A stretch of DNA of 64,000 nt from Mauremys mutica (taxonomy: Eukaryota; Chordata; Testudines; Geoemydidae): the NCBI RefSeq assembly GCF_020497125.1, contig NC_059075.1:65057321-65121320 (forward strand). The letters run 5' to 3'. Positions within the stretch are counted from its first letter, which is position 1. The number at the start of each line of letters is the position of its first letter. The position numbers were made by a program, and so were the translations under genes. The notes beneath the pieces are model-generated. The model was not told the DNA's origin and did not search any database. It worked only from the letters and a program-made list of their open reading frames with translations. Below, piece by piece: positions 1-12,545 of the stretch.

Positions 1-3000
1 TGTGCAAACCCTCTGTTGTTCCATTATTTCAGCTTCTTGCTCTTGTTCACTTTTGTGCTAAGACTATTTAAATAAAGATCATAATATTTTTTTTAAAGAA
101 TTGGAGAAGTGTATTTTTTCACTCTCTTCATGATCAAAAATGGCTGAACAGTTTGGCTGAATCATTCTTTAATATTTTCTAAAATTTAGCCTTAAACAGA
201 GCCACAAAAGTGTGAGTTTCAGAAAACGATATGAACTAGTAACCAAAACCAGGGGTTAGAATACAACCTTAACTATAGCTATCACTAATACTTCAGCTAC
301 ATGGGCCTTTCCTAATAAACTTCCTGTCACGGAATTTGGGCATGCCTGTCATTGGAAGTGAAGGACCAAATGGATAGTGAAGAAGATATTCAGGTTGTGC
401 AAGGAGAATTATATTTCCTGGCATTCATTTCCATGCATCCTCAACCCATTCAAACAGTGCCCTGATGTTATTGTTACATGCATTGCTGTACTCCCCTCTC
501 CAGGAAGCTATATGAAAACAATACTAATTGTTTTTAGCTTTTTCATTATAAATAAAATCTTGGGGGGGGGGGGTTGGGGGCAATTAATTATTCTTCTCAT
601 TCACCTGGAAGCATAAATTTATATCTTGCTTTCTGCTCTAGAGCCCCTTATTAAGCATGGGCACAGTGCAACCAGCCACAATAGAATCTCTTGCCCTGCT
701 AGTGACTCCTGCTCTGCTGGTGACTTTGACTTTGCACAGTGATGAGAGTGCAGAGGGAAAAAGAGCTCCAAATGCCGTAAACTTTTAATTGAGTGAAGTC
801 AGCATGTTGAACCAAAGCAGAATTAATACTTTAAAATGGAGGGCCAGCTCCTCAGCTGGTTTAAACTGGTATAGCTCCACTGAAGTCTGCCGTTGAAATG
901 CCCTGCTCCTCATGAAGTGTCCAACCTGAAGTAGGAACTAGGACAAAGGGGTCAAAACTGAGGAGACTTGAAAGCTGAACCCGAGAAAGGACTGCACTTT
1001 GTTGCCTAGAAAGGAGGGATGGGGTATTGTTAAAGGATGGTAGACTACACGGGAGGACATCCTGAAGGAAACTAGATTCTGCAAAGTTTTGCCCATAAAC
1101 CTCTTGGCATTTGGAGAATAAATGAGGACTGAAGGCATTGACACAGGATTAATGCAGCAGAATTATTGCTCTGAATATTCCAAATTCTATGTGTCCCTTT
1201 CTTTTCCTACAGCATGATTTTAATTTTAATTCTGGACCCTACATCTGTCCCTCTGGCTACTCTCTTTGTTTGGCTCCATTAAGCTGCTTCAAATCTGCTC
1301 TGTTGAGGCTTCCAGGCTTCATACATCAAGTATCCTAGTCCCTGCTGCATGCCGGCAGGAGAATGAAGGCAGCTGTGGATGACTGAATCCAACAGATTGA
1401 AGCCCTGACAGCATGAACGTGGCATTCAGTTTTGTGCCCCTGGGGTGACTGCCTGGTTTTCTGGCCCCCTAAGGCTAGGTCTGAAATAATGGAAGTGCTA
1501 GTAAAGAGTCTGAAGGCCAAGGAGATGGATTCACACAGAGATAGGTTTTTAGAATCTTTGTCGGATGGAGAAAATGTGGAAGGAGCTGGGACATGAAGTT
1601 TGTTAAAAAATATAAACGCAATGCAGCTGCACATGTACAGTAAAGGGCTCTTCAAGTACTTACTGGGGGGAGGGACACATTTTCAAAAATGCCAAAGGGG
1701 TTTAGGAGTCACACCCTATTGAAAGACACTGACTTGATCTGAAAATCTCCCCATGTTCGATTTATGAAAAAGAGTATATGTGGTCATGTCACGAATGCTT
1801 TGCACTTGTATTTTTATAAAGAACAGTTAGAAGGGAAACAGCTGGCTGCGAAATGCTAAGCAATAGATCTTAAATTGCCATTCTACTCTGAAAAGTGACT
1901 ATATTAAAATGACACCACCTTACTCTACAGATCTGCTCCCTGTGTGTCTTCAGAGTTATACTGCTAACTAGTGACAAAAATAAGTCTTTACTGCTCTTTT
2001 ATTCCTCTTAGCCCTACAGAACCAATGCCCCTAGCCTGGGGGTTGGATTATAGTCTGTCAATCAACAGAATTGTTTAAGGTCCAATCAGTTACACCTGTG
2101 CTAACCTACAGAAGAAAATGGGGTTGCACAGGTGTCCCTAAGGGCCTGATTTGGCTTGCGCTGTGAGAGAAGGAAGGAACCTAGGCTTACTCTCAGAGCC
2201 TTGGGTGAGTTTGCAGAGCTGGCAGTCAGGAAAAAAAAATCTTTTATTTGTAAACTGAGCACTGAAACTGATATTGAATCACTGAGAGACAATGAACGTG
2301 GATCGCATAAAGCAATTGTTACAGAATCACTTTTCAGGGTAGACGCACCCTTTAATTTATTCTGACAAATCTTGCATCCAACATATACATCAGCTTCCTT
2401 AAAGATTGTGTTTGTAGTTAGCACGAGGGGTTTGTGCCCCCCTGCATTTAATTTGATTTACGTTTTACTCACTCAAAGAGATCACACACTGGTCAGAATG
2501 TAGTGCCCTGCTTTGAACTCTGTTTGCAGGAAGCAAAACTGTACTGATCATACCTAACAGCATCCACCCCATCCAGCCAGTCACAAATTTGTCCCTTTCC
2601 TCCAAGATTGCAATGAGAATAGGCTTATTCCTACTCCATCCAAGTGGTTAAGAGGCTTTCTTGGGTTTGTCCTGGAGACCTGAGCAACCCAATGGGATAG
2701 AGTTCATTTTAACCTGCGCAGTTTATGTAAGCCCCTCTTTTCATCATCTCCCAATGGTATGTCAGTGTAAAACTGTCCCTCGTTGCCTTGTCTTCAGACG
2801 AATATGGAATACAGCTCAGTTAACTAGAGTGCTGTTCAGTGTACATCGAGGAGATGCAAGGGTTAGCCCATAGATCCCTTTAGTATTTGGGACACTAATA
2901 CTATTTTCTACATCTCTGCATCATCTTCAGTTCTACCTGCTAATGCTGCTTCAATTTCAGATTCTCTCAAACAAAAAGCAAAGGGATTCAGAGCAGTTAG

Positions 3001-4235
3001 CTCTAGGAGGGAAAGTAGGAGCCAAGGACTTATCTATTTGGAAGACTGAAACAATTGAGGTGTGTTGCCTTTGCCTGAGAACTCAGTGGCTCAGAGTATT
3101 AGGAAAGGGCCATGTAACCTTCAGGGCCGGCTCTGGCTTTTTTGCCGCCCCAAGCAAAAAAACCAAAACCAAAAAAAACCCTGTGGGGCAGCCGGAGCAG
3201 TGAAGGGGGGAGGAGGGGGAGAAACAAAAAACAAACCTGTGGGCCGGCCGGAGCGGCGAAGGGGAAAAAAAAAAAACCTGCCGGGCTTGCTACAGACCTA
3301 GCACCGCTCCCAGCAGGGCGCTCCCCTCCTCCGCGCTGCCGCCCACTATAGGGCAGTTGGAGCTGCGAAGGGGGGAAAAAACCCTGCGGGAATGCTGCCC
3401 CTTGGAATCTGCCACCCCAAGCACGAGCTTGCTCGGCTGGTGCCTGGAGCCGGCCCTGGTAACCTTCTGCCTTGAGATCACTAGTTCAAACAGAGATCAG
3501 GCCCAAAGTTAGTATCATTTAAAGACTGTCCATTGGCCTACATAAAATAATTTGGGTGGCTGGGGGTTCAGTTCCCGATATCCACATCACAACCACCACC
3601 ATTGTAACTGGTGCCCAAGTTGGCATTCTCAGCTGAGAATGGTGAAGATTGAATGGCATTAACACTGAACTCCATTCTTATCCCTGGTGTTCAGATCACA
3701 CTGATGCACATATGCAGGGCAGCACTTTATGGATAAACCAAGGACCTCAGTGTCCTGGGCTGTTGGGCTAGCACCTTTCACCAGCACAAGATGTATTTTA
3801 AAAATATTAAAAGGAAAGAATCATCCTTATACCTCATAATATTATGAGCCTGTTTTCAGACTGATTTCACAGTAGTGTTACTTCTAGCCACAAATGGATT
3901 TATGCCCTCCCATCCATTCATTCATTGATTAGGCTCAATACTTGAACACCACCTCCTGTGACTTGTCTGAAATATGCAGTGGCAGTGAGGCAGGAATCAT
4001 TATAGTGCTGTGACTAATCAGGTAAGGATATCTATTCTAAGGGAGCTCTGCCACATTGAAAGCTCAATATATATACAGTGTGTTTTAGGAAAAGGCAGGG
4101 CCCAGTAATCTGGTTACAATGATGTAACTCTACTGAAGTCAAAGATTCATTTAGTCCACAGGTTATTCTGGTTGGGGCAAGTTGGAAGCTGTGAGGGGCA
4201 CCGGAATGGTGTTAACATCCTTATTCTCATTGTAG
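1..4235 (+). other. DPF3: DPF3 intron, 3' part of the intron before the first visible exon
   Basis: This stretch precedes the first recognisable DPF3 exon and ends in a normal acceptor (polypyrimidine-rich, then TGTAG at 4231-4235). I see no host coding exon in it. It is AT-rich, carries an 11-G run near 565-576, and holds one clear transposable element at 3122-3458, listed separately. The open reading frames here are short, start at random and resemble no protein I know. Upstream DPF3 exons, which would encode the N-terminal requiem domain, must lie outside the window. Confidence 0.7.
3122..3458. mobile_element. Non-autonomous hAT-like element with perfect 8-bp target duplication
   Basis: The element starts CAGGGCCGGCTC and ends GAGCCGGCCCTG, so its ends are inverted repeats. 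It is flanked on both sides by the same 8 bases, GTAACCTT (3114-3121 and 3459-3466). An 8-bp duplication with CAGGG-type ends is typical of the hAT superfamily. The 337-bp interior is GC-rich with A-runs and no transposase, so it would depend on an enzyme supplied elsewhere. A second, shorter member of the same family lies at 18219-18455, also with perfect 8-bp duplications. The identical duplications suggest limited decay since insertion. The superfamily call is inferred from ends and duplication length. Confidence 0.88.
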
Positions 4236-4314
4236 GCTCGGGGATCTGGAGGTGGCAGGAGAAGGAACGATGCTGCCTCCCAGGATGACCATGACAAACC
4301 TTTCGTTTGTGACA
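4236..4314 (+). CDS. DPF3: DPF3 exon: basic linker and start of the C2H2 zinc finger
   Basis: DPF3 is the BAF45c subunit of the SWI/SNF (BAF) chromatin remodelling complex in the nucleus and is active in heart and muscle development. This 79-bp exon lies between TGTAG (ends 4235) and donor GTAAGT (4315-4320). Read from its first base it gives 26 codons: a Gly/Arg-rich stretch RGSGGGRRRND, then AASQDDHDKPFVCD, and one leftover A. This matches the DPF3 linker before the Krueppel-type finger as I recall it from other vertebrates. The first zinc-binding Cys (in FVCD) is here; the second is in the next exon, reached by a phase-1 intron of about 23 kb. The starting phase of 0 is assumed from the reading frame. 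DPF1 and DPF2 have a different linker, so DPF3 is preferred. Confidence 0.92.
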
Positions 4315-4799
4315 GTAAGTAGCACCCAGACCACCAACTCTGCTTCTGGCCTGGTCCAACCAGCCCAAAATGTAATCAGGGCTTCATGTTCTCCTTTCCA
4401 GCATAGAGTCCTGCTGCTCTCTGACTTGCATGTCTTTCACTTGCTGCTGTTGGGGTTTTTGCATGAAAGAAAGAAAGTGAAATCACCTCTCATGCTCTGT
4501 CAATTTCTCTCTCTCTTTGTGGCTTCTCTGCCTTAACTCTCTCTTCCTCCACCCTTGTAAGATTCACCCTCTATTTCTTTCTCTGTTTCAGATAGTTACA
4601 AACAAAAGCTTAACTCAAAAATCTCCGACAAAGGTACTTCACCACTGTGTATCTCTCACTTATTTTTGTGGTGATTCCCTTTCTTTCAAAGTCCTAACTC
4701 TCTCAGCCCTTCCTCAGACAGAGCTCTGAGGGACATCAGTGGGAGCTGTGCCTCGGTAAGCACTGATTAAAACCTGACTGCCCAGTTCTGTCACTTGTA

Positions 4800-5075
4800 G
4801 GGTACAAGTAAACACCAAAGGAAGGTGTGATTGTAGCACAGGTAGGCATACGCATGCGGGCATTAATCTAGCTAGCTCAAGTACCAACAGTAGTGTATGT
4901 GTGATAGCACAGGCTTCAGGGACCCTGGGTACACAGCTCAGGTGGCTAGCCAGTGCTGAAGTCCATGCTTCTGTATTGTCACTACTATTGTTACCGTAGC
5001 TAGCTAGATGAAAGCTAGCATGGATGGGCCTAACCACACTACTGTCATACCTTAATTTGCTGTGTAGATGTACCC
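4800..5075. mobile_element. Harbinger-like MITE (old copy)
   Basis: The left end GGGTACAAGTAAACACC matches the reverse complement of the right end, GGGTACATCTACACAGC. The match continues inward for about 40 bases with mismatches (AAGGAAGGTGTGATTGTAG against AATTAAGGTATGACAGTAG). The 276-bp interior has no coding capacity and several CTAGCTAGCT-like palindromic motifs. A clean target duplication is not visible (GTA on the left, TGA on the right), so the copy is diverged. The GTCTACAC-like terminal motif links it to the other Harbinger-type copies in the window. Confidence 0.65.
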
Positions 5076-5437
5076 TGACTCACTGTGAGTAGTAGCTGAC
5101 TCTGTGATGGGTTCCAGTGGGACTGCATGTGAAGTAAGGCATTACTCAAAACAAGCAAGGGTGTCAGACTGTGAGGAAGAACTCCAGAATTTGGCATAGT
5201 ATGAATTATTTTTACAGCTAGGATCTATCCATTGGCATTTTTTCTTCTTCTTTTCAACTCTTTCTCACTTCAATACATCCTATTCAGTGAGTGACATGCT
5301 GGGCTAAACCCCTGTCTTTCTGCGAAGCTCCCACTTCAATGCCAAGAATAGATTGAGTGTTCATTGGGAATTTGTGCTGTCACTAACTAACCAAAGCTAA
5401 CAGAGTGCTGTTGTCTGTTGAGTCAGTTCCAGGATAT

Positions 5438-5526
5438 TAGAGAGACAAGGTGTGTGAGGTAATATCTTTTATTGGAGAAGCTGGTCCAATAATAGATATT
5501 ACCTCACTCACCTTGTTTCTCCCTAT
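5438..5526. repeat. Long palindrome (hairpin) of about 85 bp
   Basis: The left arm contains GACAAGGTGTGTGAGGTAAT followed by ATCTTTTATTGGA. The right arm is its near-perfect complement, TCCAATAATAGATATTACCT followed by CACTCACCTTGTTTCTCC. The arms are about 38 bases each, with a short spacer around GAAGCTGG. A transcript through it would fold into a long hairpin. The arm sequence resembles a turtle interspersed repeat I recall, so it is probably a fold-back transposon remnant rather than a microRNA gene. Confidence 0.75.
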
Positions 5527-8420
5527 AACTAATAGAGTCAGGAGGAGAGGTGACCATCTTCACTTCACAGCTCCAAAAGGTTTGGGTGGAGTTTGGGATG
5601 AGTTGGTACGCCCACCCCTTTCTGCCCCCAACCTCCCAACTCTTCCAGCCCCAAAAGACCAATCATCACAATAGCTATCTATGAATCTGTAGTTTTTAAA
5701 AAATGAAGAAATATGGAACATACATGAAAGGTTTATTCCCCACAGTCCAGCCATGCTCTTTCATGGTGAGGTTGGGTGACCCTTGTATGGTGTTGTGATT
5801 GGCATTCCAAATGTCTTGCTTTGGCAATGCAAATACTATGGCGACTCTAGGGACGGAGTTCCTTAATGGTACAATTGATTTCGGAGGGAGAAAGGAAAGC
5901 CTTGAATGGTCTCTAATATGTCTGCACATGAGTATAACCTGATCACAGAAGGAGGAGCTCGTTAGGGTGAAAGGATTGGGGGCACCTCTGCAGGTTTATA
6001 TTTAAGGATCTGTTTTTACATTGGAGGGTTGAAATTTTCCCTTCTAAGGATTGTCCAGAAGTCTAACACATATTTTCTGTTTAAAATCCTGAGCCTTTCA
6101 GTGAGAGTGGATGTGTGTGTGGGATTGTCTATATCTCCTTTCTTGGAAATGCCCCCACATGCAAGGGCACTTCTGTAGATTATAGGCATTTTGAACATAT
6201 TGTGACTCTTTTGTGGTCACTCCCATTTCCCTAGTGAGAGTATAAATGATTTAGCTCAACTGCGGGATCACCCAGGCACCTTAGTGACATGCAAAGAGGT
6301 GATTCACAGATAATATGTGACACATCAAAGATATCAAAGCAGGCAACAGAAATCTGAGCTGAAGCCAAGGTTATGGTGCATGTTGTACTGATGTAGTTTT
6401 GCCCATTCCTAATTCCTGGTTTACATTTTAGAGCATAAATTTACTTTTTGGTTTTGAAAAATAAATCTTTCCAACTCCCTTTGGATGAAATCTTTCATTT
6501 TTAAGAAACATATTATCAGAAGGAGAGGACCAAGATAGATGGCTAAGAGAAGGTTGTTATAAGTAACAGAACTCTTTTACATTACTATGGGGGACTGGAG
6601 AGAGGGTTGCTCCAGCTATAGTGCCATCTTTCTTGTGTGTCATCTTCTCCCTCCCTTTTAATATCCACTAGAACTTATATAAATAATTTGTAGTGAATAA
6701 TTTATTTGACACATTTAGACCCCTTTTCTGTTAATGAATTGTCAGCAAACAGTTTAAGATATTTTTAAAAATTTATTTCTTCTTAAAAATTATTTGCCAA
6801 ATATTTTCTACAATTATATCTTGATCAGTATATTGTTTGGGAGAAGTTAATTCCCAATATTCAGTGTACAAATTCACAGCTAGATTGGTTAGTTTTAGAT
6901 GGGGACATGCAGGTTACAGAGTATCATTTCTGTTCCCTGTCTCATTACTCTTAGAATCACATTACTGGTGTCAATAATTGCCTTAATGAGTCCATAATTT
7001 GCTTTTCCTATATATTCTCTAATTTTCACCCCAACTTTTCTGTTTCTGCAAATGTGCCTGCAGTAAATTTGTTTGCTTGAATGTTTGTGGAAAGTGAACA
7101 AACACAAAAGGCGCACAAACAGAACTGAATTGAAGTATTATTTATTTATTTAAAGGATATAGTCACAGAAAATTCTTTGAGGAATTTGACCAGCTCTACT
7201 TCCCCAATTATAAAACTATGCTTATAGGAAACAGAACATACTTCAACAGTTGTCAGTACTCACATAAAGGTCTGTGAGAAGCTACCAGCCCATGTGTCAG
7301 CAGCATGGCTGTGAAGGAGCTAACCCCTGTGCCCGGGTTAGCCTCTTCACCTCTGACTTCTTGCTGGCAGACCTCCTTCCACTGGAAGATGGGAATGCTA
7401 CTCCAGAGAAGGAACTCAGCCCTGACCAAGTGGGGACAGGTAAATGGCTACGTGCCACCTGAGCAGATTTTGTCCAGTTGGTTGGTCCAGAAATTAGAAC
7501 TGCTTGAAAAATGGAATTTTTGTGTCTCAGGAAAATTTGGTTTTGTTCCAAATTGAGATGAAAAGTCAAAAAACATGGAATTTTTTGTGAAATGAAAATC
7601 TTATTTCAATCTTATTGAACTATTTCATTCTGACTTGTTATACAACATTCTATAATGGTTGAAACATTTTGACTTTTTATATTACATTCTAATATAACAA
7701 AAGTTGAAACAAAATGTTTTGATAATTTCTCATAAAAAATAACAACAACATTGATATGTTCCTGGGAAAAGTTTCCATTTCATTGTATCAGCATTTTCTG
7801 ATGGAAAACTGGTCAATCTGAACATTTTCAACCAGCTCTACCAGATACCCTTGAAAAGGGGGTTGGAGAGTGGGACTGAGAGGAGACCATGTCGGAGGGC
7901 TGTAGGCAGGAATGTGTACTGCTGCTTACAAACACAGCCTGAATACATAACTAGGAGATAGACCAGAGAGAGCCTGTATGTATGGCCCCTGGTAGGGTGC
8001 CAGGGTACCAAACCATGCTAGAAAGAAAACCCAACACAGCCCGGGGAAGACTGGGGAGCTCCTACTACAGCAGCTTCAGATGAACAACAGGGTACAAGTT
8101 TCAAATGAAGGGCAGAGTGAATGAATGAATGTATAAATTACAATAAGGACAATTGATGACATATGGTCATAAATGTTGCCCCGTGGGATCCACCAGCCAG
8201 AGAAGTCTCACTACAGCTGTGTTTTTATCCATGATTTGGCTGTCTTTGAAAATCAAATATCTTCACTCTGGTAAAACTTCATCAACATTATATGGAGTTT
8301 CATAGCATGAGTTCTGGAAGAAAAAACTGTGAACCTCTCTAGCTTCTGAACTAGATGAACTGATGTTCTTCCATCTGTCTGAAGTGGTCCGCCTGTCCTA
8401 AGTCATCTAGACACTACTTA

Positions 8421-8715
8421 GGGCAGGTCTACACTACAGCTGGGAGCATGCTTTCCAGCATGGGTGGAGAGACTCATGTTAGCTCTGCTTGAGCTAGCTC
8501 ACAAAAAATAGCACTGTAGCTGGGGGCTGCACGGGCAGTGGCTTGGGCTAGCCCAGGGTGTCTGGGCAGGTTTGTTCTCAGATGGCTAGCCCAAGCTGCT
8601 ACCAGTGCTACCCCAGCTACACTGCTATTTTTAGTGTGTTAGCGCAAGCACCGCTAGCATATGTCTATCCATCCGTGCTGGCAAGCATGCTTCCAGCAGC
8701 AATATAGACATACCC
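8421..8715. mobile_element. Harbinger-like MITE with TTA target duplication
   Basis: The 295-bp element begins GGGCAGGTCTACACTACAGC and ends with a related inverted sequence, ATATAGACATACCC. Both sides are flanked by TTA. Inner parts of the ends also pair: GGGAGCATGCTTTCCAG on the left against CAAGCATGCTTCCAGCAG on the right. It has no coding capacity. A 3-bp TNA-type duplication and GTCTACAC-like ends are those of the PIF/Harbinger superfamily, as in the full-length element at 12129-16904. Family membership is inferred from the ends only. Confidence 0.8.
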
Positions 8716-9028
8716 TTACTCTTCTGCCGTCTTCTACTCCTTCCCCCACCTCACTGTAACTAATCTGCAAATATACTTACTTGCATCTTCTTTTAAATTC
8801 CATTGTTCTTTTCCTCTACTCTATCTTCACATGTGGGGCTTTCCTTTTCTCCTTCTATAAAAGGAGTTGTTGCATGTACCTTTGTCAAGCATTTCCCCTC
8901 TCTAGTCTGTCTCACTGTTTCTTCTCATTTCTGTGTAGCTCTTCCTCTATTTATAGTGCACTTTGATTAAGACACTTACTTTATATAGCATCCTTTGTAC
9001 ATAGACTGTTTGAGATTGGGATCCCAAG

Positions 9029-9480
9029 TGGGCCTTTTAGTCCATCTCCTTCACAATGGCAGAACTGGTTTAATTCTTCCTATCACCCCTGATGGACCGG
9101 TGACTAATCCAGCCTTGAGTGTCCCTAGTGATGATGATTCTTGTCTAGAAGCTTGTTCTGTTGCCCCAACTGTCCTTTTGGTTATCAAGTTTCTCCAAAT
9201 ATTTAACCTGAATTTTCTCTGCTGCAGACTTACACCCATCACTTTGTGTTCTCTTCTTGGTGCCTAATGAGAATAATTGTTTCTTGGCTTTTTTATACTG
9301 TCCTTTTCTGTATCTGAAGACACTTATCATGTGTCTCCTCCAGATCTCTTATCAAGCTTGTTGCTCTCCTCTGAACTGTCTCCAATTTGTCTGTCTTTTT
9401 TTTTACTGTGTGGTGGCCAAAACTAAACATAGCTCACAGGAGAAGGCTGAACTAGTGCAGAAGATCGGTATTAGGTTCAG
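9029..9480 (-). mobile_element. CR1 LINE 3' fragment
   Basis: Read on the plus strand this is the reverse complement of a CR1 3' region. It holds TTTTAGTCCATCTCC, then GAAGACACTTATCATGTGTC, then TTGTTGCTCTCCTCTGAACT and TGTGGTGGCCAAAACTAAAC, in the order I recall for amniote CR1 3' ends. It is heavily mutated and 5'-truncated, with no open reverse transcriptase frame. It is an old, inactive insertion in the DPF3 intron. Confidence 0.65.
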
Positions 9481-9569
9481 TAATTATTTTTGCTATCTTG
9501 TTTTACCCGTAATACTCCTAATATTGCATATTCCTTTTGTGCACATGTTATGAAAGCTAGAGAGGCAAT

Positions 9570-10590
9570 AGACCTATTAGGTTAGTTAGTCCATTCTTTT
9601 GCCGGTGCAGGATTGTATTCTCCAGGGCTATTTTCACTCATGATTTAAAGATCTCAAGCAAAGGGGCTTTCTCCACTGCCACATTCATAGTCTTCATATT
9701 TAATATACCTGTTCCTTCTCCATGCTACCTCAGCTAGTTATCCTCCGGCTTCAATTTCTTCATTTTATTAATCTGTCTTACTTGAAACATGTTACATTTA
9801 TCTTTGTTGGATCTCCTAGTTATTAATCAAATGATTGATTTCATCTCCTTTCTCCAATCTCTCAGGCTCATGCAGGGCATTTTTTGTTATTTTCCCAAGT
9901 GTCTGTGATCTTTCCCAACAATCTGTCCTCTGCACATGTCATTCTTGTATTCTCCACTCCACCTGCCAAATCAGTAATAAAAATATAGACTAGTACTGAA
10001 CCCAAAATGGATGCTTGCAAGCACCTAGGGCTAGTTTTTCAAAAGTATTTTGGTGCTTAATGATGCAGATAGGCACCGAGAGGGATTTTCCCCAGAGTAT
10101 CTGAGCACTTAACAACTTTTAATATGTTTATTCTCACAATGCCCCTATGAAGTAGGGAAGTGCTGTTATCCTTATTTTACAGCTGGGGAACTATGGCACA
10201 GCGAGCAAGTGCCCAGGGTCACACAGTCAGCCTGGGGAAGATCCAGGAAGTAAACCCAGTCTCTCAAGTCCTAGGCTAATGCCTCAATCACTGGATCATC
10301 CTGACTTCAATTTACTTTTGAAAATCCCACTAGGTGCATCCTTTGGTACCTAAATACCAGTGTAAGTGTGGCCCCGGTGAATATTTTGAACTTGGCACTG
10401 AACTATTAATATCCTAATTTGATTTTTGTTTTTTAAAAAAGCAGCCTCTACATTGAAGATTGACCTCATCGATATTCTTCTAATTTTCTTGTGTGTCATG
10501 TGGCATAGTATCAAAGGCCTCATTAATGTCAGAATACACCTTGTCCTCTGCATTCCCTTTGTACACTAAACCTATCCTGTTAGGCTGGGA
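9570..10590 (-). mobile_element. Old CR1-type LINE fragments, interrupted by a MIR-bearing insert
   Basis: A second CR1-like copy in reverse orientation covers about 9570-10020 (AGTCCATTCTTTTGCC near the start; AAATCAGTAATAAAAATAT near 9968). It resumes at about 10440-10590, with CATAGTATCAAAGGCCTCAT and AATGTCAGAATACACCTTGT, motifs I recall from CR1 elements. Between the two pieces lies unrelated sequence including a MIR copy (10120-10300). The simplest reading is a later insertion or rearrangement in an old CR1. Boundaries are approximate. Confidence 0.5.
10120..10300 (+). repeat. MIR-like SINE fragment
   Basis: The order is that of the MIR core: CTCACAATGCCCCTATGAAG, CTTATTTTACAGCTGGGGAA, CCCAGGGTCACACAGTCAGC, then a final CAATCACTGGATCATCCTG. 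It has no polymerase III promoter left and ends without a clear duplication. Such copies are ancient in amniotes and inactive. Confidence 0.75.
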
Positions 10591-10606
10591 TTTTCAGTCA
10601 GCCTAA

Positions 10607-11313
10607 GGGCTTGGCTACACTTACAGTTTGCAGCGCTGGTAGTTTGCAGCGCTGGTCATCCAGCTGTGTAGGAGCAGCGCTGGTGTGTGGCCACACTCAC
10701 AGCTACCAGCGCTGGTGTGTGGCCACATTTGCAGCATTTCCAGCGCTGTTGGGAGTGATGCATTATGGGCAGCTATCCCAGCATTCAAGTGGCCGCAACG
10801 TGCTTTTCAAAAGAGGGGGGTGGAGTGGGGTCTAGTGTGACAGGGAGCGGGGGGAAAGAGAGAGTGGATTTTTGGAGCCAACACTGTGTGTTAGCTTCCT
10901 GACTTGAAAAATCAGAACATTTTTCCGACCCCTTAGTCTTAACTCTTAATTGCAAACAGCATGCAGGCAACACGACTCCCCACTGTTTCCCTGCCTGCCT
11001 CTCATTTGATTGTTTACAGCCAGGTACAGATGATCACAGCAAACAGGAGCTGTGTTTGTTTTTTAGATAGCAGCAGCAACGGAGGAGCTCCACAGAGCTC
11101 ATTCACAACAGGGAGGAGGATCTCATTTGATTGTTCACAGATTGATCAAGCGCTGGATCACCAGCGCTGCAATCGCTACACCGGCCAGGTGTACAGCCAG
11201 CGCTGCAGCCAGGGAGTTGCAGCGCTGGATGTGCCTTGCAGGTGTGGACAGTTACTAATTGCAGCGCTGGAAAGCCTCTACCAGCGCTGCAACTTGCAAG
11301 TGTAGCCAAGCCC
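10607..11313. mobile_element. 707-bp non-autonomous element rich in GCAGCGCTGG motifs
   Basis: The ends are near-perfect inverted repeats of about 37 bases: GGGCTTGGCTACACTTACAG, then TTTGCAGCGCTGGTAG, on the left; the right end complements to GGGCTTGGCTACACTTGCAA, then GTTGCAGCGCTGGTAGAG. Flanks are TAA on the left and TAT on the right, a possible decayed 3-bp TWA duplication. The motif CAGCGCTG, a perfect palindrome, recurs many times in both end regions, while the middle (about 10780-11130) is unrelated. It carries no transposase. The ends and possible TWA duplication fit PIF/Harbinger, but the family is not certain. Confidence 0.82.
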
Positions 11314-12545
11314 TATGGGAGTTAAGGCAACCAACTTCCACTGAATTTCAGTGGGAACTGAGCACCCTGCTATCCCAGCCTAACATATTACATAACTGTG
11401 GCATGACTTGTTTTTTGCAAATATTTGTTGCTCTCTATCACCATATTTTCTGTATGTGCTGACAAAGTAACTGCTTTATTCATTGTTCTAACAACTTACC
11501 AAGAATTGAAATTAAATTTGCTCCTGTACACTCCCCTGCCGTCTTTCCCCGCATCTTTAAAATTGACGTGATCCTGCCATCTTCAATTGCTCAAACTTCC
11601 TATTGATTTCAGTGGCAGGTTTTCTGGAGCAAGGCCTGCAAGATCAGGTGTTATGTTTGCTTTTTGCCTGGCCTCTGAGACCTCACCTGCCTTTTTTGTT
11701 CTCAAAAACATTAACAATGGCTTCAATAGTACTTCCACTGGCCCCTTGAGCTCTGTAGGGTTAATATCACTGCATCCAGTTGATTTGAATATATTCTGAT
11801 TATAGCCTTGTGACATGCTCCCTCAGAAGTCTGTTTTGTGTCACCCTTCCCTTGATAACTATTAGAAGCTTAAGTGCTAAACCGCGGGATGACATTACCT
11901 TGCTTAGTGAGGACTGAAGAAAAGTAGTTGTTAGGCACTAAGAACTAGAATAAAATAGAGGTGAAGTTAGAAGTGGATGGGGTTACCCGGTGTTGCTATT
12001 AAGGATGGGTAAATAGGATGACATTTGGATTCAAATAGTATTGGGATTCAGAGGGCCTATTCTTTGGATAATATTTAGATGTCCAAAGCCATTATATCAG
12101 CCTTTTAGTCCATCCCTCACAACACTCAGGCCTGGTCTACACTAGGACTTTAAATCAAATTTAGCAGCGTTAATTCGAATTAACCGCTCAACCGTCCACA
12201 CCAGGAAGCCGTTTAATTCGACTTAGAGGGCTCTTTAGTTCGAATTCGGTACTCCACCCCGACGAGGGGAGTAGCGCTAAATTCGACATGGCTATCTCGA
12301 ATTAGGCTAGGTGTGGATGCAAATCGAACTTACTAGCTCCGGGAGCTATCCCACAGTGCACCACTCTGTTGATGCTCTGGACAGCAGTCCAAGCTTGGAT
12401 TCTCTGACCAGCCACACAGGAAACGACCCGGGAAAATTTGAATTCCTTTTTCTGTCTGGGCACTTTGAATCTGATGTCCTGGTTGGACATCGGGGCGAGC
12501 TCAGCAGCACCTGCAACGGTGCAGAGCTCTCCAGCAGAGGAGTCC

